A stretch of DNA of 64,000 nucleotides from Streptomyces sp. NP160 (GCF_006335115.1 NZ_VDMJ01000006.1:1-64000); one strand, 5' to 3'; counted from the stretch's first letter, positions 9,120 to 18,677 are shown. Made by a program: numbers and translations. The notes: generated by a model from the letters alone, not told the origin.

Positions 9120-11534
9120 GTGAGCGGCAGTGCGAGCGGCCTGGCCCGCGAGACGGCGGGCGAGCAGGAGCGCGTCGACGAGCGGTACGCCCGGCTCGAC
9201 CTGCTCCGCTCCTCCACGGAGCGGCGCCTGCGCGACGTCCGTGCCGCCGGCTCCACCGGCACCCCGGCCGCGCGCATGGAGCGCGACGCCTTCGCGACCC
9301 TCTACGAGGACCGGCTGGCCCAGCTGCGCGCCGTGGAGGACCGGCTGGTCTTCGGCCGGCTCGACCTCGAGGACGGCGACGTCCGCTACGTGGGCCGCAT
9401 CGGCCTGTCGGACGAGACCCAGGAGCAGCTGCTCACCGACTGGCGCGCCCCGGCGGCCGAGCCGTTCTACCGCGCCACGGCCGCTGACCCGCTCGGCGTG
9501 GTGCGCCGCAGGCACCTCACCCTGACCGGGCGCACGGTCACCGCGCTCGAGGACGACGTCGTGGCCGACGGCGCCGCCCTCCCCGAGGGCATGGTCGTGG
9601 CCGGGGGCGGCGCGCTCATGGCGGCGGTCACGGCCGCGCGCACCGGGCGGATGCGCGATGTGGTGGCCACCCTGCAGGCCGAGCAGGACGCCGTCGTCAG
9701 GGCCCCGCTGCCCGGCGTCCTGGTGGTGCAGGGCGGCCCGGGCACCGGCAAGACGGCCGTGGCCCTGCACCGCGCGGCCTACCTGCTCTACGCGCACCGC
9801 GAGCGCATCGCGAGGTCCGGCGTCCTCGTGGTGGGACCGAACCGGGCCTTCCTGCGCTACATCGACCAGGTGCTGCCCGCCCTCGGAGAGACCGGGGTGG
9901 TCATGGCGAGCCTGGGCGAGCTGTACCCGGGCGTGCGCGCCACCGCCGTGGACGACGACGACGTCGCCGCCCTCAAGGGCGACCCGCGGATGGCCGAGCT
10001 GCTGGCGGCGGCGGTGCGGCAGCGCCAGCGCGTGCCGGAGCGGCCGCTGCGCCTGTCCGTGGGGACCCACGCCGTGGTGCTGAGGCCCCGCACGGTGCGC
10101 GCCGCGCGCGACGCGGCGCGCGACTCCCGCCAGCCGCACAACGCCGCGCGCACGTCCTTCGTGCGCCGCGTCATGAACGACCTGGTGCGCCAGCTGGCCA
10201 CCGCGCACGGGACCCGCAGCGACGAGCTGGACGCCGACACCCGCCAGTCGCTGGAGGCCGAGCTGCGGGAGTCCCCCGACGTGCGCCGCGAGGTCAACCT
10301 CTGCTGGATGCCGCTGACGCCCGTGGGCGTGCTGCGCGACCTGTGGGCCAAGCGCGACCACCTGGCGGGGGCCGCGGCCGAGGCGTCGCGGCAGCAGGGT
10401 CAGCACGGCCGCGCGTGGCGCCGCGAGGAGCTGGCGCGCCTGGCGCGGCCCAAGGACGCACCGCTGACCGTGGCCGACGTCCCGCTGCTGGACGAGCTGG
10501 CCGAGCTGCTGGGGGAGGACCCCACCTCCGGCGCCGTCGACGCGGCCCGCGCCGCCCGCGAGCGCGCCGACCTCGTGGCGCAGGCGCGCGGGGTGCTGGA
10601 GTCGGGGCTGGTCGACCCCAGCGGCGGCGGGGCCCTGAGCGCAGAGGGGCTGGCCGAGCGGTGGGCCTACGACGGACCGCGCGGCAGCGTGGCCGAGCGC
10701 GCCGAGTCCGACCGCACCTGGGCGTACGGCCACGTGGTGGTCGACGAGGCGCAGGAGCTGTCGGCGATGGCGTGGCGGGTGCTGGCGCGCCGCTGCCCGT
10801 CGCGGTCCATGACCGTGGTGGGCGACCTCGCGCAGACCTCCAGCGCCGCGGGCGCGCACGACTGGGGGCAGGCGCTGGCCCCCGTCCTGGGCACCGGCAC
10901 GCGCACGCGCAGCGGGGTGGACCTGTCCCGCACCTTCACCCTGTCGCGGCTCACCGTGAACTACCGCACGCCGCGGCAGGTCATGGACCTCGCCAGCCGG
11001 GTGCTCGAGGCCCACGGGTCCCCCGAGGAGGCCCCGAGCTCCATCCGCGACGCCGAGGTGCCTCCCGCTGCCGTCGGGGCTCCGGCACCGGCCGGGTCCC
11101 CCGCGTGGACGGCGGCGGTGGTCTCCGCGGTGCGCGGGCAGGTGGAGGTGCTCGGCGCCGGCCGGCTGGCCGTCGTGGCGCCGCACCCCCTGGTCGCGGG
11201 TCTGCGGGCAGCGCTCGGCGAAGCGCTCGCGGACGGCGACGTCCGCGGCGTCGACGAGCCGGCTGACGCCGCCGTGACCGTCTCCGACGTGACGGGCGTC
11301 AAGGGGCTGGAGTTCGACGCGGTGGTGCTCTGCGAGCCCCGCGCCGTGCTGGAGGCCTCACCGCGCGGCGCCGGGGACCTCTACGTGGCGCTGACCCGAC
11401 CGACGCAGCGCCTGCTCGTCGTCTCCAGCGCGCCGCTGCCCGCCGGGATGGAGGGGCTGGCCGCGCCGGCCGGTGGCCTCAGCTCCCCGCCACCTCCGGC
11501 GTCCGCGGCGCAGGGGCCTCGGCGCCGAGGCTGA
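9120..11534 (+). CDS. HelD-like superfamily 1 helicase/translocase
   Basis: A protein of 804 residues. It has an N-terminal coiled-coil-like arm (about 1-60), the Walker A motif GGPGTGKTAV (about residues 205-214), a Walker B/motif II VVDEAQELSAMAW (about 540), motif III-like VVGDLAQ, motif V VTGVKGLEFDAVVL and motif VI YVALTRPTQRLLV. This arrangement is that of HelD, which uses ATP to remove stalled or nucleic-acid-bound RNA polymerase; some actinobacterial HelD-like proteins (HelR) give rifampicin tolerance. I chose GTG at 9120 because GGAGG sits five bases upstream; an ATG at 9102 is the alternative. The 3' end overlaps the convergent sigma-factor gene by 56 bases. Confidence 0.87.
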   Translation: MSGSASGLARETAGEQERVDERYARLDLLRSSTERRLRDVRAAGSTGTPAARMERDAFATLYEDRLAQLRAVEDRLVFGRLDLEDGDVRYVGRIGLSDETQEQLLTDWRAPAAEPFYRATAADPLGVVRRRHLTLTGRTVTALEDDVVADGAALPEGMVVAGGGALMAAVTAARTGRMRDVVATLQAEQDAVVRAPLPGVLVVQGGPGTGKTAVALHRAAYLLYAHRERIARSGVLVVGPNRAFLRYIDQVLPALGETGVVMASLGELYPGVRATAVDDDDVAALKGDPRMAELLAAAVRQRQRVPERPLRLSVGTHAVVLRPRTVRAARDAARDSRQPHNAARTSFVRRVMNDLVRQLATAHGTRSDELDADTRQSLEAELRESPDVRREVNLCWMPLTPVGVLRDLWAKRDHLAGAAAEASRQQGQHGRAWRREELARLARPKDAPLTVADVPLLDELAELLGEDPTSGAVDAARAARERADLVAQARGVLESGLVDPSGGGALSAEGLAERWAYDGPRGSVAERAESDRTWAYGHVVVDEAQELSAMAWRVLARRCPSRSMTVVGDLAQTSSAAGAHDWGQALAPVLGTGTRTRSGVDLSRTFTLSRLTVNYRTPRQVMDLASRVLEAHGSPEEAPSSIRDAEVPPAAVGAPAPAGSPAWTAAVVSAVRGQVEVLGAGRLAVVAPHPLVAGLRAALGEALADGDVRGVDEPADAAVTVSDVTGVKGLEFDAVVLCEPRAVLEASPRGAGDLYVALTRPTQRLLVVSSAPLPAGMEGLAAPAGGLSSPPPPASAAQGPRRRG

Positions 11535-12555
11535 CCGGCAGCCCGCAGCCCTCGAACAGGCCCCGGTCCGCGTCGAGGAAGAAGACGAGGTCGCCGATGC
11601 GCGGCTCGCCGTCCTCGCGGACCGCCAGGACCACGAGCGCCCAGGGGGTCCAGCGGGTGGGCAGGCCGTCCGGCCCGGCGGAGGCGTGGTCGGGCCGGTA
11701 CTGCGCCAGGGCCAGCTGCCCGTTGAGGCGGGTGCGCAGCACGCGCGAGCCGCGGCAGCCGGCGCCGGGTCCCACCAGCCAGGCGGCCACGTCGGCCGGC
11801 CCCTGCAGCCACAGCGAGTAGGGCGGCATGGACATCGTCGCCTCGGCGTGGAGGAGGGCCACGAGGGCGTCGACGTCGTAGCGCTCGAAGGCGTCGGCGT
11901 AGCGCTCCAGCAGCGCGGCGTGCTCGTCGCTGAGCGGCGTGGTGGACGCCCGCTGCGCGTCGTGGGCGGCGATGGTCGCGCGGGCGCGCTGCAGCAGGCT
12001 GTTGACCGAGGCGACCGAGGTGTCCAGCAGGGCCGCCACCTCGTCGGCGTGCCAGTGCAGCACCTCCCGCAGGACCAGCACCGCGCGCTGGCGGGGCGGC
12101 AGCAGCTGCAGCGCCGCCACCAGGGCCAGCCGGACGGACTCGCGCTCCTCGGCGACGGCGGCGGGGTCCGCGGCGGGCGCGGTGCCCAGCACGCGGGCGT
12201 CAGGGGCGGGCTCCACCCAGGCCGCCCGCTCCAGGGGGGCGCCCAGCGAGGAGACCACCGGCGCCGACGGCGACGGTGACATGTCCACCGGCAGCGCGCG
12301 CCGCTTGCGCCCCTCGAGGTGGTCGAAGCAGACGCGGGTGGCGATCCGGTACAGCCACCCGCGCTGCGCCGACGCGTCGCGCAGCGAGTTCGAGTGCCGC
12401 CACGCGCGCACCATGGCGTCCTGCACGGCGTCCTCGGCGTCGGCCAGCGAGCCGAGCATCCGGTAGCAGTACCCGGTGAGCTCCCTGCGGAAGCCCTCCA
12501 GCTGGAGCTCGGCCCCCTCGACTGCGGTGTCGAGGCCCCCATCGAGCGCGGTCAT
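11479..12555 (-). CDS. ECF sigma factor with C-terminal SnoaL-like domain (SigG/SigJ type)
   Basis: A 358-residue sigma-70 family factor. Region 2 (about residues 15-85) contains YCYRMLGSLADAEDAVQDAM and GWLYRIATRVCFDHL. Region 4 (about 145-200) contains LQLLPPRQRAVLVLREVLHW followed by a helix-turn-helix. Residues about 205-345 form a SnoaL/NTF2-like domain. In such ECF groups the C-terminal domain takes the place of a separate anti-sigma factor and modulates activity. No anti-sigma gene is adjacent, which agrees with that model. The longer inter-domain linker and total length fit the SigG-like group better than the SigJ group. It is convergent with, and overlaps, the HelD-like gene. Start ATG at 12555. 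Confidence 0.88.
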   Translation of the reverse strand: MTALDGGLDTAVEGAELQLEGFRRELTGYCYRMLGSLADAEDAVQDAMVRAWRHSNSLRDASAQRGWLYRIATRVCFDHLEGRKRRALPVDMSPSPSAPVVSSLGAPLERAAWVEPAPDARVLGTAPAADPAAVAEERESVRLALVAALQLLPPRQRAVLVLREVLHWHADEVAALLDTSVASVNSLLQRARATIAAHDAQRASTTPLSDEHAALLERYADAFERYDVDALVALLHAEATMSMPPYSLWLQGPADVAAWLVGPGAGCRGSRVLRTRLNGQLALAQYRPDHASAGPDGLPTRWTPWALVVLAVREDGEPRIGDLVFFLDADRGLFEGCGLPVSLGAEAPAPRTPEVAGS

Positions 12556-12616
12556 GTCCCCACCGTGCCAGACACCACCGACACCGGGGATCCCCCGGAC
12601 GGCCCAGCGGCCGCGG

Positions 12617-13252
12617 TCAGCGGACCACGTAGCGGCCCGGGCGGTGGTTCATCGCCACCACGGCGTTGAGGACGACGACGCCCAGCAGCGAGGCGAGCAC
12701 AGAGCGCCACCCGACCACGGCCAGGGCGGCGAGCATGACCGCCGCGTCGAAGGCCATCTGCACGTACCCGGCGCGCCAGCCGAAGCGCTCCTGCAGGTGG
12801 AACGCGAGGATGCCGAACCCGCCGGCGCTCGCGCGGTGGCGGAACAGCACGAGGAAGCCCAGGCCCAGGCTCAGGCCCGCGAACGCCGTGGCCAGGAGCA
12901 CCGGCATGTGCACCTCGACCACGTGGCCGAGCACGTCGGCGAGCACGGACGTCAGGCCCACGCACACCAGGGTCCTCACGGCGAAGCCCCACCCGAGGCG
13001 CCTCACCGCCAGGCCGTAGAAGGGCAGGTTGAGCAGGAAGAAGGCGACGCCCAGGGGCACCGGGCCGAGCCCGGCGACGATGAAGGCGACACCGGCCAGG
13101 CCCCCGGAGACGGCTCCCGCCTCCTGCAGGAGCAGCAGCGCCCAGCCGAGCAGGAACGAGCCCACCACCAGCGCCGCGGCGTCCTCCAGCGGCGTGTGCG
13201 GCGGGGGCGTCGGCACCGGCGGTGCGGGCGTGGTGGTGGGTGCGCTGCTCAC
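12617..13252 (-). CDS. YitT/YczE-like integral membrane protein
   Basis: About 211 residues with five to six hydrophobic helices after a Pro/Thr-rich N-terminus. The pattern (GSFLLGWALLLLQEAGAVSG, AGLSLGLGFLVLFRHRASAGG, FGILAFHLQERFGWRAGY) matches the YitT family of membrane proteins, which lacks a proven function. It is divergent from mrpA, with 111 bases between the starts. Start GTG at 13252 is tentative: a GTG three codons upstream is also open. It lies 61 bases upstream of the sigma-factor start on the same strand. Confidence 0.75.
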   Translation of the reverse strand: MSSAPTTTPAPPVPTPPPHTPLEDAAALVVGSFLLGWALLLLQEAGAVSGGLAGVAFIVAGLGPVPLGVAFFLLNLPFYGLAVRRLGWGFAVRTLVCVGLTSVLADVLGHVVEVHMPVLLATAFAGLSLGLGFLVLFRHRASAGGFGILAFHLQERFGWRAGYVQMAFDAAVMLAALAVVGWRSVLASLLGVVVLNAVVAMNHRPGRYVVR

Positions 13253-13363
13253 GGCGCGCACGGTAGGCCAGGTGCCGGCGCCGCAGGAGCGCGCCGCGGC
13301 AGACGGGTGGGGTGGGCGCGACGGTGGGCCGGGACGCCCCTCTCCCCGTAGAGTCGGCCGGAC

Positions 13364-16300
13364 ATGATCCTGCTGCTGACGGCGCACTGCGCCGCCGCTG
13401 CCCTGGCCGTGCCCGTCGTGCGCCGCTGGGGTCCTCGGGGGGTCCTCCTCACGGCGCTGGCGCCCCTGGCGGTGCTCGCCTGGCTGGTGGTGCAGTGGGC
13501 GTCCGGCACGGCCGGGTCGGACGGCTCCTCCGTGCGGGAGTCGGTGCCGTGGATCCCGGACCTCGGCGTGGAGCTCGCGCTCCGCCTCGACCCGCTCTCG
13601 GCGATCATGGTGCTCGTCGTGGCGGGCGTCGGTGCGCTCGTGCTCGTGTACTCCTCCGGCTACTTCGCCGGAGACTCCCAGGCGCGCACGCGGCAGCGCA
13701 CCGTCCCCCTGCTGGTGGCCTTCTGCGCCGTCATGCTCGTGCTCGTCCTCGCCGACGACCTGGTGCTGCTCTACGTGGCGTGGGAGCTCACGACGGTGCT
13801 GTCGTGGCTGCTCATCGGCGGTGACGGCAGGTCGCGCGCCGCCCGCTACGCCGCCAGCCAGGCGCTCGTCGTCACCACCGCCGGCGGCCTGGCGATGCTG
13901 GTCGGCATCGTCGTCCTCGCCGTGAGCACCGGCACCACCTCGATCAGCGGGCTGCTCGCCGACCCGCCCGCAGCGGGCGCGGCCACCACCACCGCGGCGC
14001 TCCTGCTCCTGGCCGGAGCGGTCACCAAGTCCGCGCTGCTGCCCACCACCGCGTGGCTGCCCGGCGCGATGGTGGCCCCCACGCCCATCAGCGCCTACCT
14101 GCACGCCGCGGCGATGGTGAAGGCCGGCGTCTACCTCATCGTCAGGTTCGGCCCGGTGTTCACCGAGGTGCCGGCCTGGCGCTGGACGGTCGTCGTGCTG
14201 GGTGGAGCGACCATGGTGGTCGGGGCCTGGCGCGCATTGCGCCAGCACGACCTCAAGCTGCTGCTCGCCCACGGCACCGTCAGCGAGCTGGGCTTCATCG
14301 CGCTGCTGGTCGGCGCGGGCGGCCGCACCGGGGCCATCGCCGGCACCGGCCTGCTGCTCGCCCACGCCATGTTCAAGTCCTGCCTGTTCATGGTGGTCGG
14401 CGCGATCGACCACGGCGCCCACACCCGCGACCTGCGCCGGCTCTCGGGCCTGGCGCGCCGCGCGCCGGCGCTGCTGGTGGCCTCGGTGCTCGCCGCCGGG
14501 TCGATGGCGGGGTTCCCGCCGATGCTCGGCTTCATCACGCACGAGGCCGCCTTCGAGGGCTTCGTGGCCGGTGGCGGCTGGCCGCCGGGAGCCTCCGCCG
14601 GCGCGGACCTCTTCGTGCTCGTGGTGCTCCTCGTCGGGTCCGTGCTGACGGCCGCCTACAGCGCGCGCTTCGTGTGGGGAGCCTTCGCCACCCGCCGGCT
14701 GCCCGAGGGCGCTCCCGACCCCGACGCCTTCCACGCACCGGGCCGGGCGGTGCTGCTCCCGCTGCTCGTGGCCGCCGGGGGCGGGCTGTTCACGGGGCTC
14801 TTCCCGGGCCCGGTCGACGGCGTGGTGGCCGCGGCCACCGCCGGCTTCCCGGCCGGGCCGGAGGAGTACCACCTGGCCCTGTGGCACGGGTTCACGCCCG
14901 TGCTGGCCCTGTCCGCGGTCGCCCTGGGGCTGGGCGCGGCGCTCTTCGCCGCCCGCGCCCGCGTGGAGGCGCTGCAGCGCCGCCTGGACGTGCCGGCCCT
15001 GGTCCCGCTCACCGGCGGACGCTTGCAGGACCGCGCCCGCGGGTGGATCGACGCCGTCGCCGCGGCCACCACGCTGGTCTACCAGCGCGGGTCGCTGCCG
15101 CAGTACGTGCTGACCGCCGCAGCGGTGCTGGTGCTCGGTCCGGGCACCGCGCTCGTGGTCGCCGCACTCACCGGCTCGTGGCCGACCGACTGGCGGTGGT
15201 GGGACGAGCCGCTGCAGGCCGCTCTGGTGGTCGTGGCCCTCGCCACGGCGGTCTCCGCGGCGGCGAGCAGGAACCGCCGCGCGGCGTTCGTGATGGCCGG
15301 CGTCTCGGGGTACGCCGTGGCGGGGCTCTTCGTCGTGGCCGGCGCCCCCGACGTCGCCCTCACACAGGCCCTGGTGGAGAGCGTCACGCTGGCGGCCGCC
15401 GTGCTGGTGCTGCGCGGCCTGCCGCCCACCTTCGAGCCCTCGCCCGACAGCCTGGTGAACGGACCGCGGCCGTGGGTGCGGGCGGTGCTGGCCGTCGGCG
15501 CCGGCGCCGTGGCCTCCCTGCTCGCAGCGGTGGCGCTGGCCGCCCGCGAGGCCACCCCGGTCTCGGTCGACTTCGCCCGGCTGGCGTACGAGCTCGGCTA
15601 CGGCGAGAACGTGGTCAACGTGACCCTGGTCGACCTGCGCGCCTGGGACACGTTCGGGGAGATCACCGTGCTCACGGTCGCCGCGACCGGTGTGGCGAGC
15701 CTGGTCTTCCTGCGCCACCGCACCGGGCGCGCCCCCCGCCTGCGCTCCGGCCCGGGCGGTGGCCGGGCAGCGGCGGGGCAGCCGTCGGGCGCCACGACCG
15801 TGGCCTCCACCTGGCGCTCCTCCCAGGACTTCGCCCCCGGCCCGGACGCCGCGCCGTCCACCCGCTGGCTGCCCGCGGTGAAGACCCTCGCGCCGGCGCG
15901 CCGCAGCCTGCTGCTGGAGATCGTCGTCAGGCTGGTCTTCGGCACCGTGCTCGTGCTGTCGGTGTACCTGCTCTTCGCCGGCCACAACCTCCCCGGTGGC
16001 GGCTTCGCCGCGGGCCTGGTCACCGGGCTCGCGCTGTTCCTGCGCTACCTGGCAGGGGGGCGCTACGAGCTCGGGGAGGCCGCCCGGGTCGACGTCGGCG
16101 TGCTCCTGGGCTCGGGGCTGCTCATCGCCGCCGCCTCGGCGGGCGTGCCGCTGCTCCTCGGGGCCCAGGCCACGCAGACCGCCGACACCTACCTCCAGGT
16201 CCCCCTGCTCGGCGAGGTCCACCTGGTCAGCTCCCTCGCCTTCGACGTCGGGGTCTACCTCGTGGTCGTCGGCACCGTGCTCGACGTCCTGCGCAGCCTG

Positions 16301-16540
16301 GGCGCCGGCATCGACGCCCAGCAGGAGGAGATCGAGGCCGACCCCGCCGCCCTCCACGACCAGGAGGACGGCGACGACGACGGCGAGCCCGGGCCCGACG
16401 AGATGCCGGGTCCCGGCGTCGAGGCCGACGGCACCGCTCCGGTCGACCTCGCCACCGCCGACGCGGAGGACGCCGACGACGCCGAGGAGACCGACGCCGC
16501 CGACGTCGAGGCCGGTGCCGAGGGGGCTGGTGCCCGGTGA
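13364..16540 (+). CDS. mrpA: Na+/H+ antiporter subunit A fused to subunit B (MrpAB)
   Basis: A 1058-residue polytopic protein, the main proton-translocating subunit of the Mrp cation/proton antiporter. The first ~500 residues are a Complex I NuoL-like module, including AYLHAAAMVKAGVYL, GTVSELGFIALLVGAGG and GLLLAHAMFKSCLFMVVGAIDHG, with the expected Lys and Glu in membrane helices. The MrpB-like domain starts near residue 845 (LLLEIVVRLVFGTVLVLSVYLLFAGHNLPGGGF spans 15900-15999). The last ~75 residues are a strongly acidic, disordered cytoplasmic tail that is not part of the family core. Start ATG at 13364; the stop overlaps mrpC by four bases (GTGA). Confidence 0.95.
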   Translation: MILLLTAHCAAAALAVPVVRRWGPRGVLLTALAPLAVLAWLVVQWASGTAGSDGSSVRESVPWIPDLGVELALRLDPLSAIMVLVVAGVGALVLVYSSGYFAGDSQARTRQRTVPLLVAFCAVMLVLVLADDLVLLYVAWELTTVLSWLLIGGDGRSRAARYAASQALVVTTAGGLAMLVGIVVLAVSTGTTSISGLLADPPAAGAATTTAALLLLAGAVTKSALLPTTAWLPGAMVAPTPISAYLHAAAMVKAGVYLIVRFGPVFTEVPAWRWTVVVLGGATMVVGAWRALRQHDLKLLLAHGTVSELGFIALLVGAGGRTGAIAGTGLLLAHAMFKSCLFMVVGAIDHGAHTRDLRRLSGLARRAPALLVASVLAAGSMAGFPPMLGFITHEAAFEGFVAGGGWPPGASAGADLFVLVVLLVGSVLTAAYSARFVWGAFATRRLPEGAPDPDAFHAPGRAVLLPLLVAAGGGLFTGLFPGPVDGVVAAATAGFPAGPEEYHLALWHGFTPVLALSAVALGLGAALFAARARVEALQRRLDVPALVPLTGGRLQDRARGWIDAVAAATTLVYQRGSLPQYVLTAAAVLVLGPGTALVVAALTGSWPTDWRWWDEPLQAALVVVALATAVSAAASRNRRAAFVMAGVSGYAVAGLFVVAGAPDVALTQALVESVTLAAAVLVLRGLPPTFEPSPDSLVNGPRPWVRAVLAVGAGAVASLLAAVALAAREATPVSVDFARLAYELGYGENVVNVTLVDLRAWDTFGEITVLTVAATGVASLVFLRHRTGRAPRLRSGPGGGRAAAGQPSGATTVASTWRSSQDFAPGPDAAPSTRWLPAVKTLAPARRSLLLEIVVRLVFGTVLVLSVYLLFAGHNLPGGGFAAGLVTGLALFLRYLAGGRYELGEAARVDVGVLLGSGLLIAAASAGVPLLLGAQATQTADTYLQVPLLGEVHLVSSLAFDVGVYLVVVGTVLDVLRSLGAGIDAQQEEIEADPAALHDQEDGDDDGEPGPDEMPGPGVEADGTAPVDLATADAEDADDAEETDAADVEAGAEGAGAR

Positions 16541-17091
16541 GCCCCACGATCGTCCTGACCGTCGCCGTGGGCGGGCTGGTGGCCACCGGCGTCTACCTGC
16601 TCACGTCCCGGCACCTCACGCGCGTGGTGCTCGGGGTGCTCGTGGCGGGCAACGGGGTGAACCTGCTGCTCATCGCCGCGGCCGGCCGAGCGGGGCGGGC
16701 TCCGGTGCTCGACCCCGACGGGGAGATCACCCTCGAGACCGCCGCCGAGTCGAGCGACCCGCTGCCGCAGGCGCTGGTGCTCACCGCCATCGTCATCACC
16801 TTCGCGGTCACCGCGTTCCTGCTGGCCATGGCCTACCGCACCAGTCGCATCGAGGGCACCAAGGGCGACGACGTGGTGCGCGACACCAGCCCGCAGGGCC
16901 GTTCGCGCGGGGAGGCCGCACCCCCCGGCGAGGCCAGCGAGAGCGCCGACAGCGTGGACGGCCCGGACGGCGCGCCCGTCGCCCGGGGCGCCGAGAGCGC
17001 GCCGGGCGGCTCCGGCGGCCCGGTGCTCGGCGCGGGGAACCGCCCCGCTCCCAGCTCCGAGGACGGCGCCGCCGAGGGGGCGAGGCCCTGA
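16537..17091 (+). CDS. mrpC: Na+/H+ antiporter subunit C (MrpC)
   Basis: A 184-residue NuoK-like subunit. Three membrane helices lie in the first ~110 residues: TIVLTVAVGGLVATGVYLL, RVVLGVLVAGNGVNLLLIAA and QALVLTAIVITFAVTAFLLA. The central helix has the GNGVNLLL pattern of the family. About 70 further residues form a Gly/Ala/Glu-rich soluble tail; usual MrpC proteins are 110-130 residues. Its GTG start lies inside the mrpA stop, and its TGA shares one base with the mrpD ATG, so the three are translationally coupled. Confidence 0.94.
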   Translation: MSPTIVLTVAVGGLVATGVYLLTSRHLTRVVLGVLVAGNGVNLLLIAAAGRAGRAPVLDPDGEITLETAAESSDPLPQALVLTAIVITFAVTAFLLAMAYRTSRIEGTKGDDVVRDTSPQGRSRGEAAPPGEASESADSVDGPDGAPVARGAESAPGGSGGPVLGAGNRPAPSSEDGAAEGARP

Positions 17092-18677
17092 TGCGCGTCC
17101 TCCTGCCCCTGGCCGTCCTGCTCCCGGTGCTCGGTGCGGCCCTGACCCTGGTCCTGGGCAGCCACCCGGTCTGGCAGCGCTGGGTGAGCGTCGCGGTGCT
17201 GTCCGGCGTGACCGCCACGGCGGTGGGGCTCCTGGTCGGTGCGGCCACCGACGGGCCCCAGTCGGTGGTGCTGGGCGCCTGGCCGGCCGGCGTCGGGATC
17301 TCCCTGGTCGCGGACAGGCTGTCGGCGCTCATGCTCCTGACCTCGTCCGTGGTGACGCTGTCGGTGATGCTGTTCTCCGTCGGGCAGGGCAGCACCGGTG
17401 ACACCGAGCGGACCCCGGTCTCGATCTACCACCCCACGTTCCTGACCCTGTCGGCCGGCGTCTCCATCGCCTTCCTCGCCGGCGACCTGTTCAACCTCTA
17501 CGTGGGCTTCGAGGTGCTCCTCGTCAGCAGCTACGTCCTGCTGACCCTGGGCGGCACCGCGGCTCGCGTGCGGGCGGGGATGACGTACGTCGTCGTCTCG
17601 ATCGTCTCCTCGCTGCTCTTCCTGACGGCCATCGGCCTCGTGTACGCGGCGACCGGCACGGTCTCGATGGCCGACCTGCCGGGGCGGCTGTCGGGCCTGC
17701 CGCTGGCGGTGGCCGTGGCGCTGCAGCTGGCGCTCCTGCTGGCCTTCGGCCTGAAGGCCGCCGCGTTCCCGCTGTCGGGGTGGCTGCCCGACAGCTACCC
17801 GACGGCGGCGGCGCCGGTGGCGGCCGTCTTCGCGGGCCTGCTCACCAAGATCGGCGTCTACGCCATCTTCCGCACCCAGACCGTCCTCTTCGGCGGGGTG
17901 CCCTCGGCGGCGGTGACCACCGGGCTGGTGGTGGTGGCCGTCGCCACGATGGTGGTGGGGATCCTTGGGGCCATCGCCCAGAACGACCTCAAGCGGCTGC
18001 TGTCGTTCACGCTGGTCAGCCACATCGGCTACATGCTCTTCGGCGTCGCGCTGGGCAGCCGGGAGGCGCTGGGGGCCGCGGTCTTCTACGCCGTCCACCA
18101 CATCCTCGTCCAGACGGCGCTGTTCCTCGTGGTGGGCCTGGTCGAGCGGGCCGCGGGCACCACCTCGCTGCGCCGCCTCGGCGGTCTCGGGGGCGCGGCC
18201 CCCGGCATCGCCCTGCTCTTCCTGCTGCCGGCCCTGAACCTCGCGGGCATCCCGCCGTTCTCCGGCTTCGTCGGCAAGCTCGCGCTGCTGCGCGCCGGCG
18301 CCGCAGACGGCGGCCTGTCCGCCTGGGTGCTGGTGGTGGCCGGTGTGGTGACGAGCCTGCTCACGCTGTACGCCATCTCCCGGGCGTGGGCCGCCACCTT
18401 CTGGTCGGGTCGGGCCACCCGCCTCGACCCCGAGGTGAGCCCCGAGGCCGCTGCCGCGCGGGCCCACCGCGTCCCTCCGGCGATGGTCGCCGCTGCCGCG
18501 GGCGTGGTGGTGGTGGTCAGCGCGCTGACCTTCGTGGCGGGCCCCCTGCTCGCCCTCGCCGACGGCGCCGCGGACGACACGCTCGACGTCCCCCGCTACA
18601 CCTCGGTGGTGGGCGGTCTGGACGTGGCGGGCGCCGACGGCAGCGGCGGCACCGACAGCGGGGAGAAGTCACCGTGA
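17091..18677 (+). CDS. mrpD: Na+/H+ antiporter subunit D (MrpD)
   Basis: A 528-residue NuoM/N-like proton-translocating subunit with about 14 membrane helices. Typical segments include FLAGDLFNLYVGFEVLLVSS (the glutamate in the TM5-like helix), GLKAAAFPLSGWLPDSYPTA and LKRLLSFTLVSHIGYMLFG, with conserved charged residues placed as in Complex I antiporter modules. NLAGIPPFSGFVGKLALLRA is also characteristic. A short disordered tail ends the protein. The ATG at 17091 overlaps the mrpC stop by one base. Confidence 0.95.
   Translation: MRVLLPLAVLLPVLGAALTLVLGSHPVWQRWVSVAVLSGVTATAVGLLVGAATDGPQSVVLGAWPAGVGISLVADRLSALMLLTSSVVTLSVMLFSVGQGSTGDTERTPVSIYHPTFLTLSAGVSIAFLAGDLFNLYVGFEVLLVSSYVLLTLGGTAARVRAGMTYVVVSIVSSLLFLTAIGLVYAATGTVSMADLPGRLSGLPLAVAVALQLALLLAFGLKAAAFPLSGWLPDSYPTAAAPVAAVFAGLLTKIGVYAIFRTQTVLFGGVPSAAVTTGLVVVAVATMVVGILGAIAQNDLKRLLSFTLVSHIGYMLFGVALGSREALGAAVFYAVHHILVQTALFLVVGLVERAAGTTSLRRLGGLGGAAPGIALLFLLPALNLAGIPPFSGFVGKLALLRAGAADGGLSAWVLVVAGVVTSLLTLYAISRAWAATFWSGRATRLDPEVSPEAAAARAHRVPPAMVAAAAGVVVVVSALTFVAGPLLALADGAADDTLDVPRYTSVVGGLDVAGADGSGGTDSGEKSP

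Noticed and set aside
12617..16357. A 1246-codon minus-strand frame opposite mrpA
   Set aside because: Antisense to mrpA; only the final 211 codons (YitT-like protein) look real.
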